From Elusimicrobiota bacterium (GTDB lineage: Bacteria > RUG730): 5,798 nt of DNA. The translations under genes were made by a program, and so were the position numbers. Shown one piece after another: positions 1 to 5,798 of the stretch. Below the pieces are notes generated by a model. That model searched no databases, was not told the origin of the DNA, and was given only the letters and a program-made list of their open reading frames with translations. Position 1 is the stretch's first letter; each line of letters starts with the position of its first letter. The stretch is from NCBI GenBank assembly GCA_031259185.1, contig JAIRLV010000113.1, positions 1 through 5,798 of the forward strand. The letters run 5' to 3'.

Positions 1-1
1 T

Positions 2-229
2 CCTATCAATAAGGATTCCGGTAATACATCATCTGCTAAGATACAAGGCGGTAGAAAATTCGTCAGGAATGCTCTATATATGGCTTGTATGAGTGCTATT
101 CGTTTTAATGATGAGATAAAGCGTTTCTATCATAATCTGCGCTCTCGTCATAAATCTTTCAAAGTTGCCATTACTGCTTGCATGCATAAACTGATCATCC
201 ACTTAAACACTCTACTCCGCTGTTACTAA
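2..229 (+). CDS. IS110-family transposase, C-terminal part (5' end outside window)
   Basis: Reading from base 2 gives 75 codons and a TAA stop at 227-229, with no start codon needed because the gene enters from the left edge. The translation has the pattern of the C-terminal Tnp domain (Transposase_20) of IS110/IS116/IS902 transposases: a Pro shortly before an Asp-Ser-Gly, then IQGGRKFVRNALYMA, then SAIRFNDEIKRFYHNL, then a KVAITACMHKL-type helix and LNTLLR at the end. The Ser of the DSG triplet is probably the conserved Ser used by this family together with an N-terminal RuvC-like domain, but that domain is outside the window. These enzymes recombine DNA using an element-encoded bridge RNA. 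Its base composition is visibly less AT-rich than the flanking DNA, as expected for a mobile element. It points toward the nitrogenase-like genes and converges with them. Whether the whole element is intact cannot be judged here. Confidence 0.88.
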   Translation, partial: PINKDSGNTSSAKIQGGRKFVRNALYMACMSAIRFNDEIKRFYHNLRSRHKSFKVAITACMHKLIIHLNTLLRCY

Positions 230-266
230 ATTTTTTATTTTTTCCTTGACTTTAAAACACGGTCTC

Positions 267-292
267 TTTCTTTTGTCCAATGTCAAAAGAAA
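267..292. repeat. 9-bp inverted repeat (hairpin) after the transposase gene
   Basis: TTTCTTTTG at 267-275 is exactly complementary to CAAAAGAAA at 284-292 across an eight-base loop. It lies 38 bases past the transposase stop. It is not followed by a T run on the plus strand, so it does not look like a normal intrinsic terminator for the transposase. It may be a structural or subterminal element of the insertion sequence's right end. The stem is mostly A-T pairs, so a chance origin in this AT-rich DNA is possible. Confidence 0.4.
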
Positions 293-319
293 AGTAGATT
301 TAAATAAAAATAATTTTTT

Positions 320-338
320 AAAAACAAAAATATTTTGT
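320..338 (-). terminator. Weak candidate terminator after the NifK-like gene
   Basis: On the minus strand, 42 bases past the NifK-like stop, ACAAAA (338-333) can pair with TTTTGT (329-324) over a three-base loop, followed by four T residues. The stem is six pairs with a single G-C pair, so it would be weak. It is listed because it is the only hairpin-plus-T arrangement at the end of the operon. Confidence 0.18.
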
Positions 339-379
339 CAAAAAATAAAAAAGAGAATAAAAAAAAGAAAAATACAGTT

Positions 380-1729
380 TCATGCACTCGCACTTATTGC
401 AGTAGTATAAATTTTCTCAAGCAATGTCAATGCTCCTATATAACCGACATAGCTTTTTGAAATTACGACTTCATATGATGCAGGAAACCCTATTTCTATA
501 ATACTTCCTTTTAATTTTTTAGCTATATCTCGCTCCCAAGTCGTTCCAAATATAATAGGTGGTTTTATCCCAAAATCAGAATTCTCCAAAATTTTACCAA
601 TTACATAACCGTCCTCTGCAAATTCAACTTCAATTGTTACATCTTCTGCAATATTTTTAAATTCATTAGCAATAATTTCTCTATATTTGTCTGGAGGATT
701 ATCTGTAACTATGCTTGTTACTGGTATTAATCCAAGTTGCTCTACAGCAAATTTAGAAACAGCCAAAGCATAACTGGCATCTCCCACAACTGCAAATTTT
801 CCGGGCAAACCCCACCAATACTCTGAATAAAAATCTGCAAATTGTTCTAAATAATAATAATATACTTTTTCCTCTTGTTTTATAAATTTTTCAACTTTAT
901 TTTTATCTAATTCAGCAAAATCTGCAACTTTTCTCAAAAACTTACCTGTTTCTTTTGCTCCTATTGGAATTACTGGTATATGCAAAAATGGTTGATTATA
1001 TTTTTCTTTTAAATGTTTAGCAGTTTCAAGTCCTAACCAAGGAGATAAAACAATATTAAATCTAGCTTCTGGAATTTTTTGCCAATCTTTAATTCCTTTG
1101 CTTTCATGCCCATACAAGACATTAACTTTTAATCCAATTCCTTCCAAAACACGTTTAATTTCTACTAAATCTCCTCGCCAAAAAGTATTTTGATAAGGCA
1201 ATAAAGACCATAAATTCACTAACTTTTCATCTTTTTTCCCATTATAATTTCCTACAAATTGGTCAATAATTGCTCTAGAAACTAATTCATGTCCCGTAAA
1301 ATTGTTTCCTTTAAAACCGCCAGTTTCAGCATAGACTATTTTCACACCTTTATTTTGAAATTTTGAAACAACGCTAGCAACATCGTCGCCTACTAATTCG
1401 CCTATACAACCTGTCAACACAACAAAAAGATCAGCGTCCATAATTTTGATAGAAGCTTTTATTAATTCTTCCAATCTCTCATTGCCTCCAAAAACTACTT
1501 CTCTTTCGCCAGCATTTACACTAGGCGGGACTGCCCCGCCGCTATACCCGCCACCTTGGAAACCATTATAAAAGCAAATACTCATAAATTGTTTGTCAAC
1601 GCAACCAGGTCCACAATGAGCTATAGGTACAACTCTTGGGATAGCTGATACGCTGGATAAAGCGCCTAATGTACATCCATACCTTGTTTGATTTATAGAG
1701 TTCGTTCTTTTTATATCTAATTTTGTCAT
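380..1729 (-). CDS. Nitrogenase-like component 1, beta (NifK-like) subunit
   Basis: The 449-residue product belongs to the oxidoreductase/nitrogenase component 1 family (Pfam Oxidored_nitro) and is presumably the beta partner of the NifD-like protein encoded just upstream. Three cysteines match the beta-side P-cluster ligands of NifK: Cys19 (YGCTLGAL), Cys43 (HCGPGC) and Cys108 (LTGCIGELVGDD). The GDD triplet after the third Cys and the following ETGGFKG...FTGHE segment (about 135-147) also follow the NifK pattern. Later Rossmann-like subdomains are visible around 165-206 and 303-338 (GKFAVVGDASYA). The protein lacks the long NifK N-terminal extension: its first ligand Cys is at 19, against about 70 in classical NifK. 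A Gly-rich stretch (GFQGGGYSGG, about 56-65) and an extra Cys39 next to the second ligand are distinctive. The start is set by AAAGGAG at 1748-1742, twelve bases away, which is rather long. A closer ATG at 1739 is out of frame. The gene starts 51 bases after the NifD-like stop, so the two are almost certainly cotranscribed. A methylthio-alkane reductase MarK-like role is the best guess, not proven. Confidence 0.9.
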   Translation of the reverse strand: MTKLDIKRTNSINQTRYGCTLGALSSVSAIPRVVPIAHCGPGCVDKQFMSICFYNGFQGGGYSGGAVPPSVNAGEREVVFGGNERLEELIKASIKIMDADLFVVLTGCIGELVGDDVASVVSKFQNKGVKIVYAETGGFKGNNFTGHELVSRAIIDQFVGNYNGKKDEKLVNLWSLLPYQNTFWRGDLVEIKRVLEGIGLKVNVLYGHESKGIKDWQKIPEARFNIVLSPWLGLETAKHLKEKYNQPFLHIPVIPIGAKETGKFLRKVADFAELDKNKVEKFIKQEEKVYYYYLEQFADFYSEYWWGLPGKFAVVGDASYALAVSKFAVEQLGLIPVTSIVTDNPPDKYREIIANEFKNIAEDVTIEVEFAEDGYVIGKILENSDFGIKPPIIFGTTWERDIAKKLKGSIIEIGFPASYEVVISKSYVGYIGALTLLEKIYTTAISASA

Positions 1730-1780
1730 ATTTTTTCATTTCTCCTTTATAAATAATTTTTCAATACAAAAAATAATAAA

Positions 1781-3301
1781 TCATGTTTCTATGAGTTCGG
1801 GTTTTTTAGATAATATATAAGGATCCTTTTGGGCTAACCACCATTTTGTGTAAGGTAATTTTACGTGATCTTTTAAATCTTGATGAAATTTTTTGTGAGC
1901 TAAAACATCTAAAATTATTTCTCCTAAATTAATCATACCTTGGTAACCTACAGCTATGTGTTCATCTCCAAGTGGAACTGATGGAATTCCTAACTTTGCA
2001 GCAAGTGGAGCTAAACTGTTATGCCGTATTATAATAAAATCTGGGTTTACTTTTTTCAACAAGCCATAAAATTGAAATTGTTGCCTATTGCTCACATTAA
2101 AATTAGGGACATTGCCATAATTATCAACAAGATGCTTTAAAGAATCTTGCTTTGGAGAACCGCTATCATAAATAGGATCATGATGAAAAACTAACGAACC
2201 ATCTACTTTCAAGCCTAATTCTTTCAATACCGATATAAGTCCATGCGCATATGCGGATCCAGTAGCAACATATCCTTTTATTCCTTTTAATTTCTTTTTA
2301 AGTTTTTCTATTTCTGGTTTTACTCTTTCATGTTCTTTTTTTATATATTTTTCCGCTAATTCTTCTCTAGCAGTAACTCGTCCTATTTCCCTTATCCATT
2401 CATCCATTCCTGCAAAACCATATGGTTGCGGAGCTTTTATTTCTGGGACACCAAATTCTTGCTCTAGAGCCGCCGCCATATAAGTAGATAATGTGTAACA
2501 AAAACCTACAGTCGCAATAGCTTCTGACAATTGTGCCAATTCGTCTACTGTTGCTAAATCAACTACATAATTGACTCTCAATCCAAGTTCTGCAAGTATT
2601 GGAGTGAATATATCAGATCCCCAAAGATTGATTACATTTATTAGATCTTTTTGTTTTTTTGGATTTTTTCTTACAATCTGCCTCAAAATACCATGTTGAG
2701 TAGAGTCAAAACCCGTACTCCAATGTTTGGATCTGAACCCTTCGCAATAAAGAGGAATTACGGGTATACCATATTCTTTTTCCGCTTTTATAGCAACGCT
2801 CTCAATATCATCGGCTATTATTGCAGTAGAACAAGACGTTGAAATAAAGATAGCTTTTGGATTATATCTTTCCCAAGCATCTTGGACAGATTGTTCCAAT
2901 TTATTGATTGCGCCAAAAATCATATCACTCTCATTAAGATTAGTACAGATTATTCTAATGTTTTCTACAGGATGATTTCGCAAAGCTAGTCCATTCCTAT
3001 AAATTGAATTATATAATACTTGCCCTACTCCACACCCTATTGGCGAATGTTGTATCAAAACAGCATCTCGGACATTTCCAGCTTGACATTCTACCATCTG
3101 TTCACTACATACTGATCCTTGTGTAAAAGGTCCTTTTACTTCACATAACTGACATTCGCCTTTGCCTTGTCTGCCGCAACTAGTATTTGATTGTTTTGAC
3201 AATTCTCTTGCTGATCCGCTCCAACCAATTATTGTCCCTAATCTTTGCTCGCGAATTTCCACATCAGCTACTTCTAAATTAATTTTCTTTTTATTTTCCA
3301 T
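1781..3301 (-). CDS. Nitrogenase-like component 1, alpha (NifD-like) subunit; possible MarD-type reductase
   Basis: The 506-residue product is a NifD-like catalytic subunit. Three cysteines fit the alpha-side P-cluster ligands: Cys65 (VCSEQ), Cys90 (HSPIGCG) and Cys157 (STSCSTAIIADDIESV). The CEGFR segment (186-190) matches the CEGFRG of NifD, but NifD's SQSLGHH is replaced by SKHWSTGFD. Cys268 (GFCYTLS) lies where NifD holds its cofactor Cys (LIHCYRS). The NifD cofactor-His motif HSWDYSGPYHG is replaced by GDEHIAVGYQG, so His448 is only a shifted candidate. The N-terminus carries extra cysteines (42, 50, 53, 72). These changes argue against a classical Mo-nitrogenase and for a nitrogenase-like enzyme with an Fe-S cofactor, possibly methylthio-alkane reductase. 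It is too long and too NifD-like for the homodimeric CfbD of F430 synthesis, and the bacteriochlorophyll reductase subunits fit poorly. The start follows GGAGG (3315-3311) by nine bases. The electron-donating NifH-type protein is not in the window. Confidence 0.92.
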   Translation of the reverse strand: MENKKKINLEVADVEIREQRLGTIIGWSGSARELSKQSNTSCGRQGKGECQLCEVKGPFTQGSVCSEQMVECQAGNVRDAVLIQHSPIGCGVGQVLYNSIYRNGLALRNHPVENIRIICTNLNESDMIFGAINKLEQSVQDAWERYNPKAIFISTSCSTAIIADDIESVAIKAEKEYGIPVIPLYCEGFRSKHWSTGFDSTQHGILRQIVRKNPKKQKDLINVINLWGSDIFTPILAELGLRVNYVVDLATVDELAQLSEAIATVGFCYTLSTYMAAALEQEFGVPEIKAPQPYGFAGMDEWIREIGRVTAREELAEKYIKKEHERVKPEIEKLKKKLKGIKGYVATGSAYAHGLISVLKELGLKVDGSLVFHHDPIYDSGSPKQDSLKHLVDNYGNVPNFNVSNRQQFQFYGLLKKVNPDFIIIRHNSLAPLAAKLGIPSVPLGDEHIAVGYQGMINLGEIILDVLAHKKFHQDLKDHVKLPYTKWWLAQKDPYILSKKPELIET

Positions 3302-3389
3302 TGATACTATCCTCCAAAAACCAATATTTCATTTTTATATAATATTTTGTAAAAACTTTTTTATAAATTTTTATCTAATCTAAAAAAAA

Positions 3390-3505
3390 TCAATTAGTGA
3401 TTCCCTTTACAAAACCAATTATATCTTTTGAAATTTCCCAATCTAAATGATTTTACCAACGAGTATTCCATAGCCTTCTTTTTTAATAAAATCTGATTTC
3501 CGCTT
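3390..3505 (-). pseudogene. Possible frameshifted C-terminal gene remnant
   Basis: On the minus strand, one frame reads KRKSDFIKKEGYGILVGKI from 3505 to 3449 and then meets a stop. Two bases further on, another frame continues as LDWEISKDIIGFVKGITN with a TGA at 3392-3390. Joined by a one-base correction, these give a plausible amphipathic protein C-terminus, rich in Lys, Asp, Glu, Ile and Gly. The stretch is less AT-rich than the DNA on either side. No start codon with a ribosome-binding site accounts for it, and I do not recognise the family. A third frame holds a 25-codon ATG reading frame (3471-3394), but its Cys/Trp/Asn/Arg-rich composition looks less natural. This may be chance. It may also be the decayed end of a gene that once sat between the binding-protein gene and the NifD-like gene. 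Confidence 0.28.
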
Positions 3506-3583
3506 AAAAAATTGCAAAAAACAGAATTTTTTATATATGTTGAACAAATAACATAAGTATAAAAAAGTTATTCCAAATATTTT

Positions 3584-3601
3584 ACAAATACAAATACAAA
3601 T
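3584..3601. repeat. Three tandem copies of ACAAAT
   Basis: The hexamer ACAAAT occurs three times in a row, 44 to 61 bases past the binding-protein stop. On the minus strand it reads ATTTGT three times. It is a minor low-complexity repeat with no evident function and may vary between strains. Confidence 0.6.
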
Positions 3602-3644
3602 AAATATATTAAATTATTAAATACAAAATTTTCACTAAAATTTT

Positions 3645-4685
3645 TTATTTATGTCTACCAATACTATGTTTGTCATCTCCTAATACATCATAATATAATT
3701 TGTCTACAAAATTTTTTGTATCAAGATTTGTTGGCAAATAACCAGTTTTTTTCAATTGTTCCACAAAATATTGGGCATCTTCTTTCGCATTATTACTCGC
3801 ACTTGCATGATTTTTATGACCATAATTATAACTTTTTAGTAATTCTGCAGTAAGAATTGGATCTTCACCCGGAATATATTCTCTTTCAACAATGATTCTA
3901 GCAGTCTCTTCTGGATTTGCTGCAATCCATTCTTGCGCTTTTTGATAAGCTCTCAGAATAGCTGCTACTTTTTTAGGATTTTGTTTTATTTGTTTTGTGG
4001 AAGCATACAAAAAACAACAATATTTTCCTGCAAATAATGGATGTGTCCCAATATCAACTAATACTCTATAACCCTGTTTTTCATATAATGTTCCAAATGG
4101 ATCCCATGCTGCCAAAGCATCTATTTCACCTTTTTCTGCCACATTTCCTAGTTGATCTAATGGATATGGAAGCCATGTGACACCAGTAGTAGGATTTATA
4201 TTCGCATTAGCTAATACTACGCTAGTGATAGCCATAGGCGTACCTCCTATTTCGTCTACGCCAATCCTCTTTCCAGCCAAATCTTCAGGTTTCGTAATAT
4301 TAGAATTTTTTGGAACCAATAATTTTATACAACCTTGATGTAGTCCGCCAATAATTTTAATATCTAAACCTTCATTAACCGAAGGAAAAAACTGAAAATC
4401 CCCATTTGTAACAGCATATTTCCCACTAGCTAATCCAGCCTTTTGTGTTTCAAAAGTACCAGACACCAAAGTCACATCAAGTCCTTCATCAGCAAAAAAA
4501 CCTTTTTCGTATGCAATATATGATGGTGCTCCACATGCTCCGCCACCTAATGCTTGTATATCTGTAGCCCCTAAAGGATATTTTTTTAAATCTACTTTTT
4601 TAGCAATAGCTATATCAATAAAATTTGTTATCAAAAATAAAAATGTAATAATAATTGACAATTTTTTAAATTTTTTTAACTTCAT
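3645..4685 (-). CDS. ABC transporter substrate-binding protein, NMT1/SsuA-like, Sec-exported
   Basis: The 346-residue product is an extracytoplasmic solute-binding protein of the NMT1/THI5-like superfamily, which includes the SsuA and TauA sulfonate, nitrate and pyrimidine-precursor binders. Residues 1-28 form a Sec signal peptide: a Lys-rich start, a hydrophobic core of about residues 9-23, and a likely cut after AIA. There is no lipobox. Family hallmarks follow: APSYIAYEKGFFADEGLDV (53-71), DLAGKRIGVDEIGGTP (135-150) and GEIDALAAWDPFG (186-198). The mature part contains four cysteines (51 in GGGACGAPS, 119 in HQGC, and the pair 223-224 in KYCCF), unusual for an exported binding protein and possibly part of ligand recognition. 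The start is firm: AGGAGG at 4695-4690 lies four bases before the ATG. No permease or ATPase gene is in the window, so it is either an orphan or its partners lie elsewhere. Being just upstream of the NifD/K-like pair, it may deliver that enzyme's substrate; this is inference and the ligand is unknown. Confidence 0.92.
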   Translation of the reverse strand: MKLKKFKKLSIIITFLFLITNFIDIAIAKKVDLKKYPLGATDIQALGGGACGAPSYIAYEKGFFADEGLDVTLVSGTFETQKAGLASGKYAVTNGDFQFFPSVNEGLDIKIIGGLHQGCIKLLVPKNSNITKPEDLAGKRIGVDEIGGTPMAITSVVLANANINPTTGVTWLPYPLDQLGNVAEKGEIDALAAWDPFGTLYEKQGYRVLVDIGTHPLFAGKYCCFLYASTKQIKQNPKKVAAILRAYQKAQEWIAANPEETARIIVEREYIPGEDPILTAELLKSYNYGHKNHASASNNAKEDAQYFVEQLKKTGYLPTNLDTKNFVDKLYYDVLGDDKHSIGRHK

Positions 4686-4955
4686 TTTTCCTCCTACGAA
4701 TAATTAATGCAAAATGGATTTAATTATTCTTTGTATATTTTTTGTAATAATTAATTTATTAAAGTTACAAGTTAGCTTTTTTTAGTCAATTTATTCTAAT
4801 ATTTTTAAAATAGGTCATTTAAGCATTAAAAAAAATGTATAATAATAAAAAATATACTTAACTTAAAAAAAATAGTAATCTTTCGTATAAATATAAAATT
4901 TTCTATAAAAAATCTTAAATAAATATAAACATTTTCATAATTTTCAAAAATATTA
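4686..4955. other. 270-base AT-rich gap between the lipoprotein and binding-protein genes
   Basis: No coding sequence is visible. Composition is almost entirely A and T. On the minus strand, TTGACT (4789-4784) is a good -35 match, but no convincing -10 lies at 16 to 18 bases; the nearest TTTAAT is about 20 bases away. The binding-protein promoter is therefore probably here but cannot be placed with confidence. A plus-strand TATAAT (4838-4843) lacks a -35 and a gene to serve. No strong terminator hairpin follows the lipoprotein gene. The size of the gap suggests the binding-protein gene can be transcribed separately from the lipoprotein gene. Confidence 0.55.
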
Positions 4956-5777
4956 TTATTGTTTTTTAGGAATTATGGCAAAAACACGGCTACTAAAACC
5001 AGTCCCATTCTTTATATTAGGGAAAGTTACAAATATTATCGCGCTTGTCGGAGGAACTTGGTCAAGATTTTTTAAAAGTTCAACATTGAGCTTGCCATTA
5101 TCAAGCACATAATTTTCAGCTGGCATTGTATCCCCGCCTGTAGTAGCAGAATCTGTGTCTGGTGTTTCGTGTCCTATGACTGCAACTTGGCGTTCTTTTA
5201 TAAGAAATTCAAGAGCTTCTACACTCCACCCCGGATAATGTGCGTTTCCATCTATATCTTTATTTTCATATTCACTAGCTTTACGTTTTGACCAATCGCT
5301 ACGAAAAGCTACGAAAGAATCTTTTGGAATTTCGCCATACTCTTTTTCAAAATCCAAAACATCTTGTTTTGTCAATTGATAATCTGAATTTTTTGCAACT
5401 GCTTCCGATTTATCAATTACAATGAGTTTATATGCTAGATCTTTTACAGTATAAGAATCTGCCAAACGCCCATCAGGATCAAAATGTCCCGGAAAGTCAG
5501 TATGCGTACCATATTGACCGGGTAATGTATAAAGATATGCTAGAAAAACTCCGCCAGTATTTTCAAAAGTATATTTTTCTTGAACAAGCAATGGATCAAA
5601 CCCATACCAATGCGGCGTCTGTGGACTAACTTCAAAACTAAGGTCTACCCACTCATAATTAGTTTTAAGTTTATCTAATTGTTCCCACAAAGTATCCTCT
5701 TTTTTACTACACGCAAAAAAAAGAGACGTTATCAAAAGCGATAAAATTAACCAATAATAATTAATATTTTTTTTCAT
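4956..5777 (-). CDS. Cyclase/kynurenine-formamidase-family lipoprotein
   Basis: The 273-residue product belongs to the metal-dependent cyclase family (Pfam PF04199), which includes kynurenine formamidase KynB and isatin hydrolase; these hydrolyse amide or lactam bonds. The core motif is visible as GTHTDFPGHF (90-99), giving His92, Asp94 and His98, and HYPGWS (180-185) and IGHETPDTD (201-209, with His203 and Glu204) follow the family's C-terminal motif. The first metal-binding His of the KynB-type pattern, four residues before His92, is replaced by Gln88, so this is a variant metal site. Most of the family is cytoplasmic, but residues 1-23 here form a signal peptide ending LFFAC, with Cys23 as the probable lipidation site. 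The lipobox is loose, with Phe at -3 and -2, resembling the relaxed type seen in spirochaetes. The start follows AAAAGGAG (5793-5786) by eight bases. It is the first gene of the co-oriented set in view; its substrate and its link to the reductase are unknown. Confidence 0.88.
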   Translation of the reverse strand: MKKNINYYWLILSLLITSLFFACSKKEDTLWEQLDKLKTNYEWVDLSFEVSPQTPHWYGFDPLLVQEKYTFENTGGVFLAYLYTLPGQYGTHTDFPGHFDPDGRLADSYTVKDLAYKLIVIDKSEAVAKNSDYQLTKQDVLDFEKEYGEIPKDSFVAFRSDWSKRKASEYENKDIDGNAHYPGWSVEALEFLIKERQVAVIGHETPDTDSATTGGDTMPAENYVLDNGKLNVELLKNLDQVPPTSAIIFVTFPNIKNGTGFSSRVFAIIPKKQ

Positions 5778-5798
5778 ATTTATTACTCCTTTTAAATT

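Larger units (their letters stand above)
230..379. other. Convergent intergenic region, probable IS110 right end
   Basis: This 150-base gap lies between the transposase stop and the stop of the NifK-like gene, so both genes end into it. The first part (about 230-300) is probably the right-end noncoding DNA of the insertion sequence, because IS110 elements normally carry a short tail after the transposase gene. It contains an inverted repeat of nine pairs (267-275 with 284-292). The second part (about 300-379) is almost pure A/T on the plus strand and reads as T-rich on the minus strand just after the NifK-like stop. IS110 elements lack conventional long terminal inverted repeats, so the exact element boundary cannot be placed without an uninterrupted site for comparison. 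Confidence 0.5.
3302..3644. other. 343-base gap upstream of the NifD/K-like pair
   Basis: No intact gene is visible. The gap must hold the minus-strand leader and probably the promoter of the NifD/K-like operon. A loose minus-strand candidate is TATTAT (-10) with a poor TTTATA (-35) at 17-base spacing, roughly 40 to 70 bases before the start codon. This is weak in DNA this AT-rich. No sigma-54 pattern (GG, ten bases, GC) could be found, although sigma-54 commonly drives nif operons. The middle part (about 3390-3505) is less AT-rich than its surroundings and looks like a gene remnant, listed separately. Near the binding-protein end there is a small ACAAAT tandem repeat and an AAAATTTT-CACT-AAAATTTT palindrome (3625-3644). 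Confidence 0.6.

Noticed and set aside
2651-2842. Plus-strand reading frame of 63 codons
   Set aside because: It lies wholly inside the NifD-like gene on the opposite strand, has no ribosome-binding site and resembles no family.
380-3301. Classical nitrogenase (nifDK), nifEN, cfbD or bacteriochlorophyll reductase assignment
   Set aside because: NifD pocket motifs are replaced, while the full set of P-cluster cysteines plus the cofactor cysteine argues against NifEN and the dark-operative chlorophyll enzymes. Two distinct subunits of this length argue against CfbD.
3162-3383. Plus-strand reading frame of 73 codons
   Set aside because: It overlaps the start of the NifD-like gene in antisense and ends in AT-rich leader DNA; its Phe/Ile-rich tail is typical of chance translation.
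3584-3601. CRISPR or iteron-like array
   Set aside because: Only three copies of a six-base unit with no spacers; simple low-complexity sequence.
3625-3644. AAAATTTT-CACT-AAAATTTT hairpin after the binding-protein gene, as a terminator
   Set aside because: The stem is only A-T pairs and no T run follows on the minus strand; such palindromes are expected by chance in this DNA.
3302-3644. Sigma-54 promoter for the D/K-like operon
   Set aside because: No GG-N10-GC arrangement was found on the minus strand in this gap.
3995-4180. Plus-strand reading frame of 61 codons
   Set aside because: It is antisense to the binding-protein gene, and its Met/His/Leu-rich composition is not protein-like.
5432-5629. 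Plus-strand reading frame of 65 codons
   Set aside because: It is antisense to the well-supported cyclase-family gene and has no recognisable family.

Overview
The window comes from a very AT-rich bacterial genome. Four intact genes lie head to tail on the minus strand, and the tail of an insertion-sequence transposase on the plus strand enters from the left edge. All four minus-strand genes have clear purine-rich Shine-Dalgarno sites. One encodes a Sec-exported binding protein and another a likely lipoprotein. Together with a nitrogenase-type enzyme, this suggests a low-GC anaerobe. Groups such as Endomicrobia/Elusimicrobiota or Brachyspira-like spirochaetes would fit, as would other AT-rich anaerobes, but the window does not settle the taxonomy.

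Layout, in the direction of minus-strand transcription (right to left): a cyclase/kynurenine-formamidase-family lipoprotein (5777-4956); a 270-base AT-rich gap; an NMT1/SsuA-type ABC transporter substrate-binding protein (4685-3645); a 343-base gap containing a possible gene remnant; then a tight pair encoding a NifD-like (3301-1781) and a NifK-like (1729-380) subunit, separated by 51 bases. Past the end of the NifK-like gene, a plus-strand IS110-family transposase C-terminus (2-229) converges on the cluster.

The NifD/NifK-like pair is the core of the window. Both subunits keep the three cysteines that hold the P-cluster in nitrogenase, and the D subunit keeps the cofactor cysteine. The cofactor pocket and the N-terminus differ from true NifD. 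The pair therefore looks like a nitrogenase-like reductase outside the classical Mo/V/Fe nitrogenases. My best guess is the group that includes methylthio-alkane reductase (MarDK), which cleaves C-S bonds for sulfur salvage. The exported binding protein next door, from a family that often binds sulfonates, nitrate or pyrimidine precursors, is consistent with uptake of the enzyme's substrate. No reductase (NifH/MarH-like), NifB/MarB or NifEN homologue, transporter permease or ATPase is present. These partners must be encoded elsewhere or lie to the right of the window. The substrate and the link between the lipoprotein hydrolase and the reductase are inference.
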